NCBI GenBank assembly: GCA_950097015.1
Contig: CATNEN010000001.1
Coordinates: 18,294,501-18,358,500 of the forward strand
From: Macrostomum hystrix
Lineage: Eukaryota; Platyhelminthes; Macrostomidae
Length of the DNA stretch: 64,000 bases
Direction: 5' to 3'
The notes under the pieces are model-generated. The model saw only the letters and a list, made by a program, of their open reading frames with translations. It made no database searches and was not told where the DNA came from. Below, in pieces: positions 22,901 to 33,640 of this stretch. A program made the translations under genes and the position numbers. The first letter of the stretch is position 1. Each line of letters opens with the position of its first letter.

Positions 22901-25900
22901 AAGGGTTTTCTTCATCGTCTGTTCTCAGACTCAAAGGCCTTTTATTTGAGACAAAATGTAGGACAAAATTAATGCCCACAGATGCGACACGAAATGTGGG
23001 AGTTTTGTTTTCCGTTCCTCGCTCAACACGCAAATCCTCAGCGAGTGTATGGAAACAGGATATAAAATAAAACTGGGATCTCTTTTGATTAAAATTCATG
23101 CACGATTTGTTTTCTTTTCGACTCAAAAGAATTGAACAAATCGAATGGCATACGTGGGCAGCGGCCTCACATTAAACCTGAGCAGACAGGCGGCAATGTC
23201 TGTCAGGTTGCTCTTGCAGGCGATGTGCAGAGCCGTGGCGCCATCGCTGCCAGTGGGATTCGATGGGGATGCGTAGGCGGCAACGCCAGCCAGCTGTGAC
23301 TTCTGCTTGGCGTCCTCGGTGAGCAGGTAGGCCACCATCTCAGTGTTGGCATTCCAGGTTGCATAGTGCAATACGGTGCAGCCCGACTCGTCGCGAGCGT
23401 AAATATTGGCGCCGGCGTCTGTTAGGGCGCGCAGGCAGATGCTGCGGAGGGTAGCAAGGCAGGTAGATTGTAAGGTAGCAAGGTAGATCGATTGGTGAAG
23501 CTGACAAGGTAGATAGATTAGGTAAAGGTAGTTAAGGGTAGATAAATTGGTTAAGTTATAAAGGTAGGTAGATTGGTAGTTCGGAAAGTATATAGATTGG
23601 TAGGTTATGAAGGTAGGTAGATTCGTAGGTCGGAAGGTAGATAGATTGGTAGGTTATGAAGGTAGGTAGAATGTAGTTACAAAAGAGCATTGCAAGGTAG
23701 ATAGGTTAGTAGGTACAAAGATAGATTAGGAGATTGGATAAAATGGTATGTACTAAGGTAGGTCTTGTACTACCTTTCTACTAAATAGCTAAAGTAGAAA
23801 AGCAGAAACTAAGTTGGTATTTTGTTAGGCAGGTGCTAGCACTTGGTTACAGTTCCCAAGTCACTCACATATGATTGTGCATAGCAGCCAGTAGAAGGCC
23901 AGTCCTCTTGCCATCATCTAATGAGTCCAAGTTGCCAACCAATCTTTGCCTACATATTTATTAGAAAATACATTTTGAAATTATTTTTATATCTTTGATT
24001 AAGACCATGTAATATAAGAATCATAAGCCAACACAAAATGTAAGCATGATAGATATAAAAAATCAATTACAAAAGGCCCTATTTGTCTAAGTCTTTAAAT
24101 TCTCTATCCTAGACTAGCATGAATTTTTCAGTGTGCTATAGTTGTATAGATGCATGTCAGGCATTAGCTAAATATACCTTTTAACAGTGTTGTTGGGCAT
24201 AAGTGAAATTTATCTAGTCCAAGTGCTCCTACCACTGAGCGAAGTGAGTTTGATTTAGTCGCTTCAATTAGCTTGCAGCCATAGACGGTGAATTCAATAT
24301 AGTCGTTTTTAGCGCGCGCAACGAGATCGTGACTTTTATTTAGTCAAAGTGAAATGAATACGGTCAACGAGATCGTAAACTTTCATGAAAGGCGCAAAAA
24401 CACATAAGATGTGTAAGATGTAAGATGTAAGATGTAAGGTGTAAGATGTAAGGTGTAAGATGCAATGGCAGCACACAACTAGTGACCGTCAGGCAAACAA
24501 AACTGTTCAGTGTTCAATTAGGCAACGATGTCCTCCATGGCTATGCAGCGCGGTACATAGCGCAGACTTTCTCGGTGCCAGGCTTCGCAGTGCAGCTGTG
24601 TAACTGCGCTCATACAGTCTTCCAGTTCACGCTCCAGAATGCGAGCGTGAACATCTTACACATCTTATGTGTTTTTGCGCCTTTCATGAAAGTTTACGAT
24701 CTTGTTGACCGTATTCATTTCACTTTGACTAAATAAAAGTCACGATCTCGTTGCGCGTGCTAAAAACGACTATATTGAATTCACCGTCTATGGCTGCAAG
24801 CTAATTGAAGCGACTAAATCAAACTCACTTCGCTCAGTGGTAGGAGCACTTGGACTAGATAAATTTCACTTATGCCCAACAACACTGTTAAAAGGTATAC
24901 TAATATGCACTAACAGACTTAACTTTTACATGCACACAAGCTATTACATTTACAAGTAACATTATCAACAGTTTGGAATAACACTGTAACATAATATAGA
25001 ATATGGTAATAACTGGTCATTCCAGTTTTTGCATGATCAGCTGTTGTCATGCTAATCCTACTTTAACTTTTTACTAAGATATTATAATATATTAGAAAAA
25101 ATTTGCCTGAATAGTATTTTTATTTATGCGTCAGACATACATGTGCAACACCCAGCTGACCGGCCAACCGGCCAACCTGGCCGGGTGAAATGAGGGCCAA
25201 GCAAGGTAAGTCACAAAAACCAATCGACCAAGTGCAAAAAATCAAAGGGGGGACCAAGGGACAAAAAAGGAAGGCATGAAGAAAAGGAAAAAGGGGAGAA
25301 AAAAAGAGAGCAAATGAGAGCAAACTAAGTCATAAATAGAGCAAAAACTAAGTTGCACAGCTGGCTAAGATTTGGGAGGTTGCACATGTGTGTGCGTCAG
25401 AGATATTTCTTTGTTGCCATTAGACCACGGGTAAACAAACTTATTAGCTAGCAGGCCAAAAAAACTACGACACAATAGCTAGCTTCATTGACTCTAGAAA
25501 TATGACATAGGAATCACAATGAGACATGGGAAAGATAAGACAGAAAATATATAGCAGGGGGAGATGAGATGCAAGAGAGATGATACTCAGGATAGATGAG
25601 ACAGCCTCTTGCTAATGGACCCAATTTGTTCTAATGGAGTCTGGAATTGAAGAGTCAGGAGTCAAGAGTCAGGAGTCTGACACTAACCAATAGGCTACAA
25701 TCCACTTCAGTTACAAAAAACAATTGTAACACAAACACAATATTATTTATTGCCTATTTTATACATGCCAGATTGAACAGTGTAGCCAGGATTTTCATTG
25801 AATCTGGTACACTTTGGCAATTTACCACTAGGAGGTCATAGGCCACTGCTTCAGAGCCCATGCCACATCTGCTTCCCCCAACCCAATGCAGCAGCATCAG

Positions 25901-26277
25901 CCCTAAAATATATCTTCTAGGGGGCCATGAACCCCCTAGCAATAGCAATATACACTTCTGTTGTCCACCTATGACTATGATTTAATTCTTTAAAATGTTT
26001 AACTAAATTACTTTTGTTTAATTATTTCAAAGAGTAAAATAGCTACTAAGAAAAATACTATACCATGCGTAATACAAATAAATTTAAATGGAAATGATAT
26101 CGACTTTACAAACCAGACAAAAATGTTAAAAGCATAGGCCTATATAGGCCTAGTATAGACAAGTCAGCTTAAGACTTACAGTATTGGGTTCATTTGTTTT
26201 TGTGACGCGATAAAATCAGTAACAATGCCTATATTTCCTTCTTTACAACCGTCAAAGAATTCTTTTAGTCGTCCCAT
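19907..26277 (-). CDS. Caskin-like ankyrin-repeat scaffold protein, 5 exons
   Basis: Exons are 26277-26180, 23949-23869, 23441-23171, 22757-22398 and 21703-19907. Phases match at every junction and give 868 residues. The start MGRLKEFFDGCKEGN is followed by about six ankyrin repeats, with hallmarks GCTVLHYATWNANTEMVAYLL, GATALHIACKSN, AGQTPFDVACAGGHTETV, GCSPLEEAARGGHTAVVQLLL, GGTALHAASAGLRHATVQLLL and DSSGRTVLDLLRSLG. Order and spacing resemble the Caskin/ANKS ankyrin block as I recall it. The last exon encodes about 590 disordered residues, rich in Pro, Ser and Gln, with an in-frame array of the 11-residue unit QPITEEPKSDS. No SH3 or SAM domain is visible, so the Caskin assignment rests on the ankyrin part only. 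Expected role: cytoplasmic protein-protein scaffold. Intron 1 contains transposon material. Confidence 0.82.
20435..20670. repeat. 33-bp coding minisatellite in the Caskin-like gene, about 7 copies
   Basis: The unit GATTGGCTGGGAGTCAGACT followed by TTGGCTCCTCTGT (plus strand, period 33) encodes QPITEEPKSDS on the minus strand. Copies are nearly identical, with decayed units on both sides (for example QPITGEQKSES). Because 33 is a multiple of three, copy-number changes keep the frame. Confidence 0.9.
23455..23720. repeat. Degenerate AGGTAGATAGATTGGTAGGT repeat in intron 2
   Basis: An irregular array of AGGTAGATAGATTGG and GTTATGAAGGTAGG motifs begins right after the exon-3 acceptor of the Caskin-like gene. 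It is an old or diverging array. Confidence 0.75.
24175..24897. mobile_element. Nonautonomous TIR/foldback DNA transposon with TA target duplication
   Basis: The left arm (24175-24420) and right arm (24652-24897) are inverted repeats of 246 bp each with only a few mismatches. They flank a 231-bp centre. The termini are TACCTTTTAACAG and its complement, and a TA dinucleotide flanks both ends (24173-24174, 24898-24899), as in Tc1/mariner-type insertion. The centre has a short GTAAGATGTAAGAT run and no transposase-like frame. It lies in intron 1 of the Caskin-like gene. A MITE of the mariner or a related TA-targeting group is the best fit. Confidence 0.85.
25440..25560 (+). mobile_element. Relic related to the hAT-like element at 31796-32181
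   Basis: The stretch with GCTAGCAGGCCAAA, ACGACA and CATTGACTCTAGAAATATGA matches the left interior of the element at 31796 in the same order and spacing, with decay. The termini are lost. Confidence 0.5.
25778..25950 (+). mobile_element. hAT-like MITE relic
   Basis: The sequence TGTAGCCAGGATTTT at 25781 and a G/C-rich GGGGGCCATGAACCCCC palindrome near 25920 resemble the ends and interior of widespread hAT MITEs starting CAGGGGCGTAGCCAGG. A related copy lies at 48030-48198. Boundaries are uncertain. Confidence 0.4.
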
Positions 26278-28210
26278 GATTTCAAAATCATTAATACTCT
26301 TATTGAGACCTATCACAAATATAAGGCTAAAGGACAATAATAGCTTCAGCCTACGCTATGGTAAGTAACCTGTAATGACGCAAAAAACTAGTCACCTAAA
26401 TAAATTTTTTAGTATAATAATGAATTCTAGATTTTAGTTCTGTCCCAACGAAAACTGTTAGTAAAAGGGTCTCCTTTAAAATAATAAAGAAACTGAACTG
26501 ATAATAATGGTAATCTGTCAAATTAAAATATATTTTAGTGCCTATCTTAAAATAGAAACACGAAACATTAGTTCGAAATTGGGGTCGACTAGTAAAACAA
26601 ACATGAACACTAAACGAAAAAACTTTGAATGAGATAAGTTATATTTCAGTGAATTAATATATTAAGACATCCAATGAAATCCTATTTGTGAACAAAAAAG
26701 CATATAATATGCCCGGTGAAAATGATCTACAAGCCAGCCAGCCAGGATTTGAGGATGGTAATGTACACAACCCGGCCTTTTACAAATTTAACTCCGTACC
26801 GGCGACGTACGTACCACGTACAATACAAAAGCAGACAAAATGGTTTAAAATGCGCTTTGTATATGCGTATGCATTTCAAGTTTTAATAAGTACACAACCC
26901 ATGGACCATTGTGTAGTGCAACTACACTTTAACTGCAAACATATAATGCATGTATTGTGTATAACTGTAGCAGTAGCACTACTATGGAGATATCGATAAC
27001 GCAATTCTATGCTAAACAACTACATCTCAGCATCTGCACACTTTCTCTCTTGCTCAAACACGCCCGCGTGTGCTTATTTCTTCCCGGAACTCCTTAAGTT
27101 CTGAAAATTTAGTTCTTTGTGCCGAATTTCACTAAAGAATTCAGAATCGTTGCCGGTCCAAGGCTCCCCAAAATATAACTTTTGCAGTGGCAGAGACCCG
27201 GCTTGGTTCTGACCCGCGGTGCAAGCCCATTTCCACAGTTATTCACTAAAGAAAAGAGAAACAGGGATTGAAATCATGAGACATTGGGATGTCATTTTTC
27301 CTCACTGAAGTACTGATTTCCAACTCCATTGCACTTACAACATCTTCATTTCTACAATTTTCCTATCCCACTCCCTTAATTCCATTTATTCCCCCAATTC
27401 TCCTTCCGCGCCCTAAATCCACTTTTTACTTCCATAATCCACCTTCCCCTTTCTTAATCCCCTTAAATCTCCTTAACTTTTAAAATTCTCCTTTCGCTTC
27501 GTTAATCTACATTTGTATAACTTCTTCACTACTATACTCCTGTCAGCTCCCTGTACGACATTGGTCGCCTCAATCGCTATTGAGCCTCTAAATGTTTCCG
27601 TATTCCACGATGCAACTATTTTTCCTCTCACATAGATCTATTATCCTGCATCAAGCGATACCCCTTCGAAAGTCATAAGACTCATAATTTAGTTATTTTT
27701 TGCCGTTAAAATATCGAGATAATATAAATAGAACTATGATAGACTATTTACGAGCTGAAGTCAGTCTTTTTTAAGTCATTCTGGGCTAAAGGCAACAAAA
27801 AATGGATCTACTGAATAAAGAGTGAGAGATCAGCTAGCTTTTGCATTCGTATTCAAGTATTCGCAAGCGCCACTGTTCTCGAGGCCACGCCCATGATAAT
27901 TTTTGGAATGAGCTCACGGGAGCATATTTTGATGGCGCTGAAGGCTATTTGAGATCAAGGCAAACAGATGACAAGCGGGCTAGTGCTCATGCAACACTGT
28001 GCTAGCTCAAAGTTAAAAAGGAACGAAAATTCCAAGGCATGGTCCTAAAGCACTTCCTGAATCTCAACTCACAGCGGTTCTATATTTTGCAATGCCCTTT
28101 TAAGAACAGATTTGAGAAGTCGATAGAGCCCTGGCTTAGCGGGTTACTCGCGAGTTGCCTGCTCAACAGCAGATAGCCGACTGAAACTGCAGTATTTGAC
28201 TGCTTCTGCA
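26278..28210. other. Intergenic sequence upstream of the Caskin-like gene
   Basis: This is AT-rich and mostly unique. A 103-codon plus-strand frame (26688-26999) has no domain and no splice context that I trust. C/T-rich runs near 27350-27490 precede the next minisatellite. No RNA gene is seen. Confidence 0.5.
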
Positions 28211-28214
28211 GTTC

Positions 28215-29335
28215 TGTAGTATTTAACTCCCCCATCCCCATTTCTACTTCCTCACTCCCCATTTCTCCTACCTCACTCCCCATCTCTACTTCCTCACTCC
28301 CCATCCTCATTTCTCCTTCCTCACTCCCCCATCCCCATTTCTCCTTCCCCACTCCCCTATCCCCATTTCCCCTTCCTCACTCCCCCATCCCCATTTCTCC
28401 TTCCTCACTCCCCATCTCTACTTCCTCACTCCCCATCCTCATTTCTCCTTCCTCACTCCCCCATCCCCATTTCTCCTTCCTCACTCCCCCATCCCCATTT
28501 CTCCTTCCTCACTCCCCCATCCCCATTTCTCCTTCCTCACTCCCCCATCCCCATTTCCCCTTCCTCACTCCCCCATCCCCATTTCTCCTTCCTCACTCCC
28601 CATCTCTACTTCCTCACTCCCCATCCTCATTTCTCCTTCCTCACTCCCCCATCCCCATTTCTCCTTCCTCACTCCCCCATCCCCATTTCTCCTTCCTCAC
28701 TCCCCCATCCCCATTTCTCCTTCCTCACTCCCCCATCCCCATTTCTCCTTCCACACTCTCCCATTCCCATTTCTACTTCCTCCCATCCCCATTTCTACTT
28801 CCTCACTTCCCCCATTTCCATTTCTACTTCCTTACTCTCCCATTCCCATTTGTCCTTCCCCACTCCCCTATCCCCATTTCTCCTTCCTCACTCCCCCATC
28901 CCCATTTCCCCTTCCTCACTCCCCCATCCCTATTTCTCCTTCCTCACTCCCCCATCCCCATTTCTCCTTCCTCACTCCCCCATCCCCATTTCTACTTCCT
29001 CACTCCCCCATCCCCATTTCTACTTCCTCACTCCCCATTTCTACTTCCTCACTCCCCATTTCTACTTCCTCACTCCCCCATCCCCATTTCTACTTCCTCA
29101 CTCCCCATTTCTACTTCCTCACTCCCCATTTCTACTTCCTCACTCCCCATTTCTACTTCCTCACTCCCCATTTCTACTTCCTCACTCTCCATTTCTACTT
29201 CCTCACTCCCCATTTCTACTTCCTCACTCCCCATTTCTACTTCCTCACTCTCCCATCCACATGCTTTTTTACTCCTCAGTCTCCTATCCCCATTTCTACT
29301 TCCTCACTCTTCAATCCCCATTTCTTCTCCCCTAC
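28215..29335. repeat. 28-bp C/T-rich minisatellite grading into 20-bp units
   Basis: The unit CCCCCATCCCCATTTCTCCT followed by TCCTCACT (28 bp) makes up the first part. From about 29030 a shortened unit (CCATTTCTACTTCCTCACTC, 20 bp) takes over. Block duplications are visible, since the order of TCTCC/TCTAC/CCTC variants recurs. About 40-45 units in total. Confidence 0.95.
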
Positions 29336-29812
29336 AATCCCATGCCTATCTCTGCGTAGATTGCGCTGTTTCCGATCCAACATCATTTGATTGCTTGTCG
29401 GACATGCTGGGTCTGAAAGTACTTCTAGTCATAGATTCGCACATCGCCTCGAGAATTTCTTTTGAGCACCAGGCTGGAGATCAATAAACTGGCAAGTTGG
29501 ACACAGAAGAAGCTGGCAGGTCTAGATAGTCTACAAAATTCTGAAGTGATGCGGATTGACAGACAAACAGACAGACAGAGAGGGATGGGTGTGGTTTAGC
29601 AGCAAACCATTTGCTGGTCTTCACGCGTGGCGATCGTTCTAGCTACTCACTTGAGCACTGTGGGGACTTATGTGGGAAGAGAGGCATGAGTACACAGGAC
29701 AGGAGGGAAGGGATTGGGGTGTGGACATGGAGACGGAGAAGACAGAGTTTATAGGCCGAACGTCTACCGAGCGGTTGGTATTGAGCAAGTTAGTTTTGGT
29801 CCGATAATAGCC

Positions 29813-29821
29813 TATATAAAA
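29813..29821 (+). promoter_or_regulatory. TATA box of a possible upstream promoter
   Basis: TATATAAAA is followed about 30 bp downstream by candidate initiation sites and, at 29987/29988, by a consensus donor CAAG-GTAAGA. No start codon frame links them, so this could be a noncoding first exon (about 29845-29987) of the downstream arginine kinase gene, 3.6 kb away. Inferred only from signals. Confidence 0.35.
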
Positions 29822-29989
29822 ACTGTCTCCACTTAACCGACTGACTGCACTGCCCGAGAAACACTTTGGGATTTGTTTAATCAGTTATCGAGATTATTTT
29901 TCTTAGTCAATCTTCTCTTCAAGGTCGTACACTTCGCTGTATCACTCTCATTTTGTTTATCTTGAGTCTTAATCGTTCTAATACAAGGT

Positions 29990-31790
29990 AAGAAATGTTT
30001 ACTCTTTTCTATTTAATATACGAGCTACAATGTGTCTTGTATTTGCGAGTCACATTGCGAGTCACAAGCAACCAAAAATTTTGTTTGGCCAAATTACAGT
30101 TAAGGCGGATTAACTATCATACATCGAATATCACGAATATCAGGAATCTACGTATACGCTCGCATGTGCTTTAATTGAAACGAATCATCTTGATATTTGT
30201 TTAGTTCATTTATGCTTGAAGACAATTCAAGGATTCAAAGTAGGAATTCAAGAAGAAATTGCAAATTTAAGTGAGATAAGGTGAGAAGTGTCAATAGCAG
30301 TCCCTTTGTCTAGCAGGCAGCTAGCATTAATTATACCTATCTGATTCCTATCGTATTAAACTGTAAAATCGGATTTATTAGCCTAGTCATGGTCGTCGAT
30401 AATAATCTCCTATAATTATTAGTGCAACTGCAAGGTCTAATGCTGAAAGCTAACCATTTCGCAAAGCCTGCACGCGCTTTGAAGCAAGTGCAAAATTAGC
30501 AAAGCGATTAAGCTACGGAGTGGGTGTGTGCGGACTGGCGCCAGACGGGCTCAATATGGCCCAGACAAAATCAACAGCCTGTACAGCTAAAAATTCCAGT
30601 TCCACCATAGGGTGGGGTCTATAGTTTTCATTCCTATCCATTTCCATTACAGAAATGGAATCGCTTCTCTGAACGCTCAATTGTACATTCATCCTAGGCC
30701 AGTTAAGGCTCCCCAATCCAGATAGGGTGGGTTGGTCAAGCGTACATTAGATCAAGTGAAGAGGAAACGCCAGGAAGGAAAGGAATCGGGGCCACATCTG
30801 AGTGGGTGTGAAATGCATAGTTTTTTATAAATTGTACAAAGGGCCGAAACCAGAACTTTACTGACTCGGAGCGGAACCGAAATCGTTGATTTAGTGCTGA
30901 ACTCGCAGCTACTTAAACCTCGCGAAATCCAGAAATTTCTCTGCCTATTTACGCTACAAGCCGACTGTTTTCTGCTGATAAGACTTCGCTTTACCAGACG
31001 GCATTGAATTAATTTTCATTTCAAGCTAATCAATCATTTTCGTACCGAAAATTCATTAGTTGGTATAGATAGATTAATTTTGAGTTTCGCACGATTTATA
31101 CAATGTATACCACATTCAAGTGAGTACACTAATTTATTTTTAATTATTCAATTGTCTTAAAAGCTTATGTAATAGTACACAATGTACACAAAGTCTTGAG
31201 AATGACATGGCCAGTGTCACTGGAAGGACAGAAGTTTCTTTCAATTAAAACAGTGCTCGATTTGAGGTTGCAAAATTTCGTCATGCAACTGCGTTGACTA
31301 ACTGCCGCGGCGTTATCTTGAATTTCTCAGGAATTTTCGCTGCTTGCGTCAAGGTTCAAAGTTTGTGCAGTTGTTAACTGTGTAAGTGCGCAGTCAGTAC
31401 AGAGAACAAGTCTAATTTTATATCCCAAGATTTGTAACGCCAAAGGCCAAGACGATTAGTGTTGTACGAGCTAACTAATTAAATTTTCTCTGCTTTCTGT
31501 GCTACTTACCCTACTATCAGTACTAAGCAGTGTTCGCGTGCCTCGTAATATAAAATATCAAGGGAAAATTAAATCAAATTATTTTCACATCCTGAATTTT
31601 TCTTCTTAAACTATTCTCATTGCTCTAATCTCCAAAAAGAAGCTTGTGGACCAGTTAGACTGGACCATCAAACTTTATTGGATATGCTCGATGTCCAGTG
31701 AGGTGTCAACCGTTAAACAAGAACACTGACTGACAGCAGAAAATGTTTTCTTCGATATTTTGTCTTTCGTAAACTTAGCCTTATATATTC
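29990..31790. other. Unique AT-rich sequence upstream of arginine kinase
   Basis: No exon, RNA gene or array is recognised. If 29813 is a promoter, this would be intronic. Confidence 0.4.
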
Positions 31791-31795
31791 TAGGG

Positions 31796-32181
31796 CAGGG
31801 GTCGGCAACTTACAACTTGCAACTTACAAGCTAGCGGGCCAAAGAGAGAACCTAAAAGACGACAGCGGGCCACATTGACTATAGAAATATGAGATAGGGG
31901 AGAGAGATGAGACACAGGAGAGACGAGACCGAGGAGAGATGAGACACAGGAGAGACGAGACCGAAGAGAGATGAGACACAGGAGAGACGAGACCGAAGAG
32001 AGATGAGACACAGGAGAGACGAGACCGAAGAGAGATGAGACACAGGAGAGACGAGACCGAAGAGAGATGAGACAGGGGAAAGATAAAACAGGATACTGTA
32101 GGTGTCGGAAGGGGCAACGGACCGGATTTGGGAGTTTCGAGGGCCGCATCTGGCCCGCGGGCCGGAGATTGCCGACCCCTG
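31796..32181 (+). mobile_element. hAT-type nonautonomous element with 8-bp target duplication
   Basis: The termini CAGGGGTCGGCAAC and ATTGCCGACCCCTG are inverted repeats typical of hAT-superfamily MITEs. The flanks TTCTAGGG (31788-31795) and CTCTAGGG (32182-32189) are an 8-bp target duplication with one mismatch. The 386-bp body has no transposase frame. It contains a 30-bp internal minisatellite (GAGATGAGACACAGGAGAGA core, about 5 copies, roughly 31900-32070). Confidence 0.9.
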
Positions 32182-32506
32182 CTCTAGGGTAATGTTCCCT
32201 AATATTAGCTTAGATAGAAAACAGACTATTAGATATTCAAAAACAGAACAGAAGAAAGAGAAATTGCTATGTATGATTAGTCTAGCAACGCTAGACTGTG
32301 TGGCTGCCTTTAGTTGCTAGGTACAGCTCAGGCGCTTATATTTATCTTCAACCACAAGTGCAGAAAATGCTGGCAACCCCAAACAGCCATCCACCCCTCC
32401 CTCCGCCACAGTACCCCGGTTCGTTGCTGAGCAGGCCAAGCAAGACTGACAAGCAGCCCTCCTCTGCCCCAACCCCATTGAGCCATTTTCTCTCTGCTCC
32501 TGCAAC

Positions 32507-32512
32507 TATAAA
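32507..32512 (+). promoter_or_regulatory. TATA box of an alternative arginine kinase promoter
   Basis: CTATAAAAG lies 35-40 bp upstream of the ATG at 32547, so a transcript starting at the usual distance would have a very short leader. It supports a local promoter for the candidate first exon at 32547. Confidence 0.55.
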
Positions 32513-32546
32513 AGCAGCCTCAGTCCCTCATTGTTGAGCCCTCGCT

Positions 32547-32725
32547 ATGCTAAGCGCTCTGTCACTGGCGTCAATAGTCAGCAGGAAAGTCAACTCACAG
32601 GTTGGTCGTTTATCTTCAACTACATCAGCAGCATCAGCAGCAGCAGCAGCAGCTAAATCGGCTAGCTCTACTAGTGTAAATACAATTAGCCACACTGCCA
32701 ACTCAGCCATGTACACGCAGTACAA
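32547..32725 (+). CDS. Candidate alternative first coding exon with a presequence-like N-terminus
   Basis: A frame opens at ATG 32547 with MLSALSLASIVSRKVNSQ, rich in Ser, Ala, Leu and basic residues and free of acidic ones, as in mitochondrial targeting peptides. It continues as a Ser/Ala-rich stretch with a CAG-type repeat. Two donors exist. CAG-GTTGGT at 32600/32601 ends in phase 0 and would join in frame to the arginine kinase exon at 33614 ([10 protein letters not shown] and onward). The stronger CAA-GTGAGT at 32725/32726 ends in phase 2 and would not. The product could be an organelle-targeted kinase isoform, or the exon may be untranslated. Evidence is signal-based only. Confidence 0.4.
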
Positions 32726-33159
32726 GTGAGTTTGCGAGAAGAATTCCTGGCTAAGGAATGGACAAGGAATTGTGCTTTGCTTTGATGTGCATCGAAAGAG
32801 ATGGCTTGATGTTAACCCGATGTTCAGTTCAATAGCGAGCTGTGTTCATATGCACTTAACTAACTCAATCGAGTATTTTTTTGCTTAGCTAACTGATCAT
32901 TCATAGTTTAATAACACTGCCGTTTTAATTTTAAATAACATTTGCTACAAGCTTGAATTTTCATATTAGCAATTTTCCTTATTTCGTTAGCGTGAAATTG
33001 GATTTAAAAAGATAAAGCTTGATTTAAAACCTAAAAAGCTAGCTTCATATAAGATATTGCGAGTAGATAGTCACAAAACAATCTATTGCATGTGGGCAAT
33101 TCATTTCGTGGGAGTAGACCCGCAGCCAGCGAAAGGCCACTTCTGCCCATTACACACAC

Positions 33160-33362
33160 AGGTTTGTACACCTGTCCTGACTTTCTCATTGTCAGGCAGT
33201 GTACCCTTGAGGGCTGGCTCTCAAGGGCGTAAATTGCAAGAGGCCACCAAGGCTTCTCTCCACGGTAGCGACCGAAATGAATATGGCCTCAGCTTGGAAT
33301 CGAACTCAGAAACCTTGTTGCGAGAGGCAAAGTTTTTAACCGCTCAGCCACTCCGTATCCTA
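33160..33362 (-). mobile_element. tRNA-derived SINE upstream of arginine kinase exon 1
   Basis: On the minus strand the head has A box TGGCTGAGCGGTT (complement near 33338-33350) and B box AGTTCGATTCC (complement near 33297-33307), resembling a Leu/Ser-type tRNA. About 140 bp of unrelated body follows. It lies about 250 bp before the kinase exon at 33614. Confidence 0.65.
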
Positions 33363-33640
33363 ATTGATAGTAATATTTATCCCCATTTGAAATTCTCACC
33401 TCAAATCCAGTTATTTTTTTCGTCATAATTTAATCGTGCGTAGCTCTTTTTCGCCGTTCAAACCAATCAGGTTTGCACTAAAACATAAAGAATGATATGT
33501 ACATGTATTTACATTGCCTTTGCAAACATATGGATGTTGCTGCCTTGGATTGAAAACATGTGCTTTCATGTGCTTTCATTCCTAACGTTCGTTAAATCTT
33601 GCAATCAATTCAGAAGGAGACGATTGAAACAATTACGACC

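Noticed and set aside
26688-26999. 103-codon frame upstream of the Caskin-like gene
   Set aside because: No recognisable domain, no splice context and AT-driven composition.
28850-29359. 169-codon plus-strand frame rich in Ser, Pro and Leu
   Set aside because: It is a repeat translation in a C/T-rich minisatellite.
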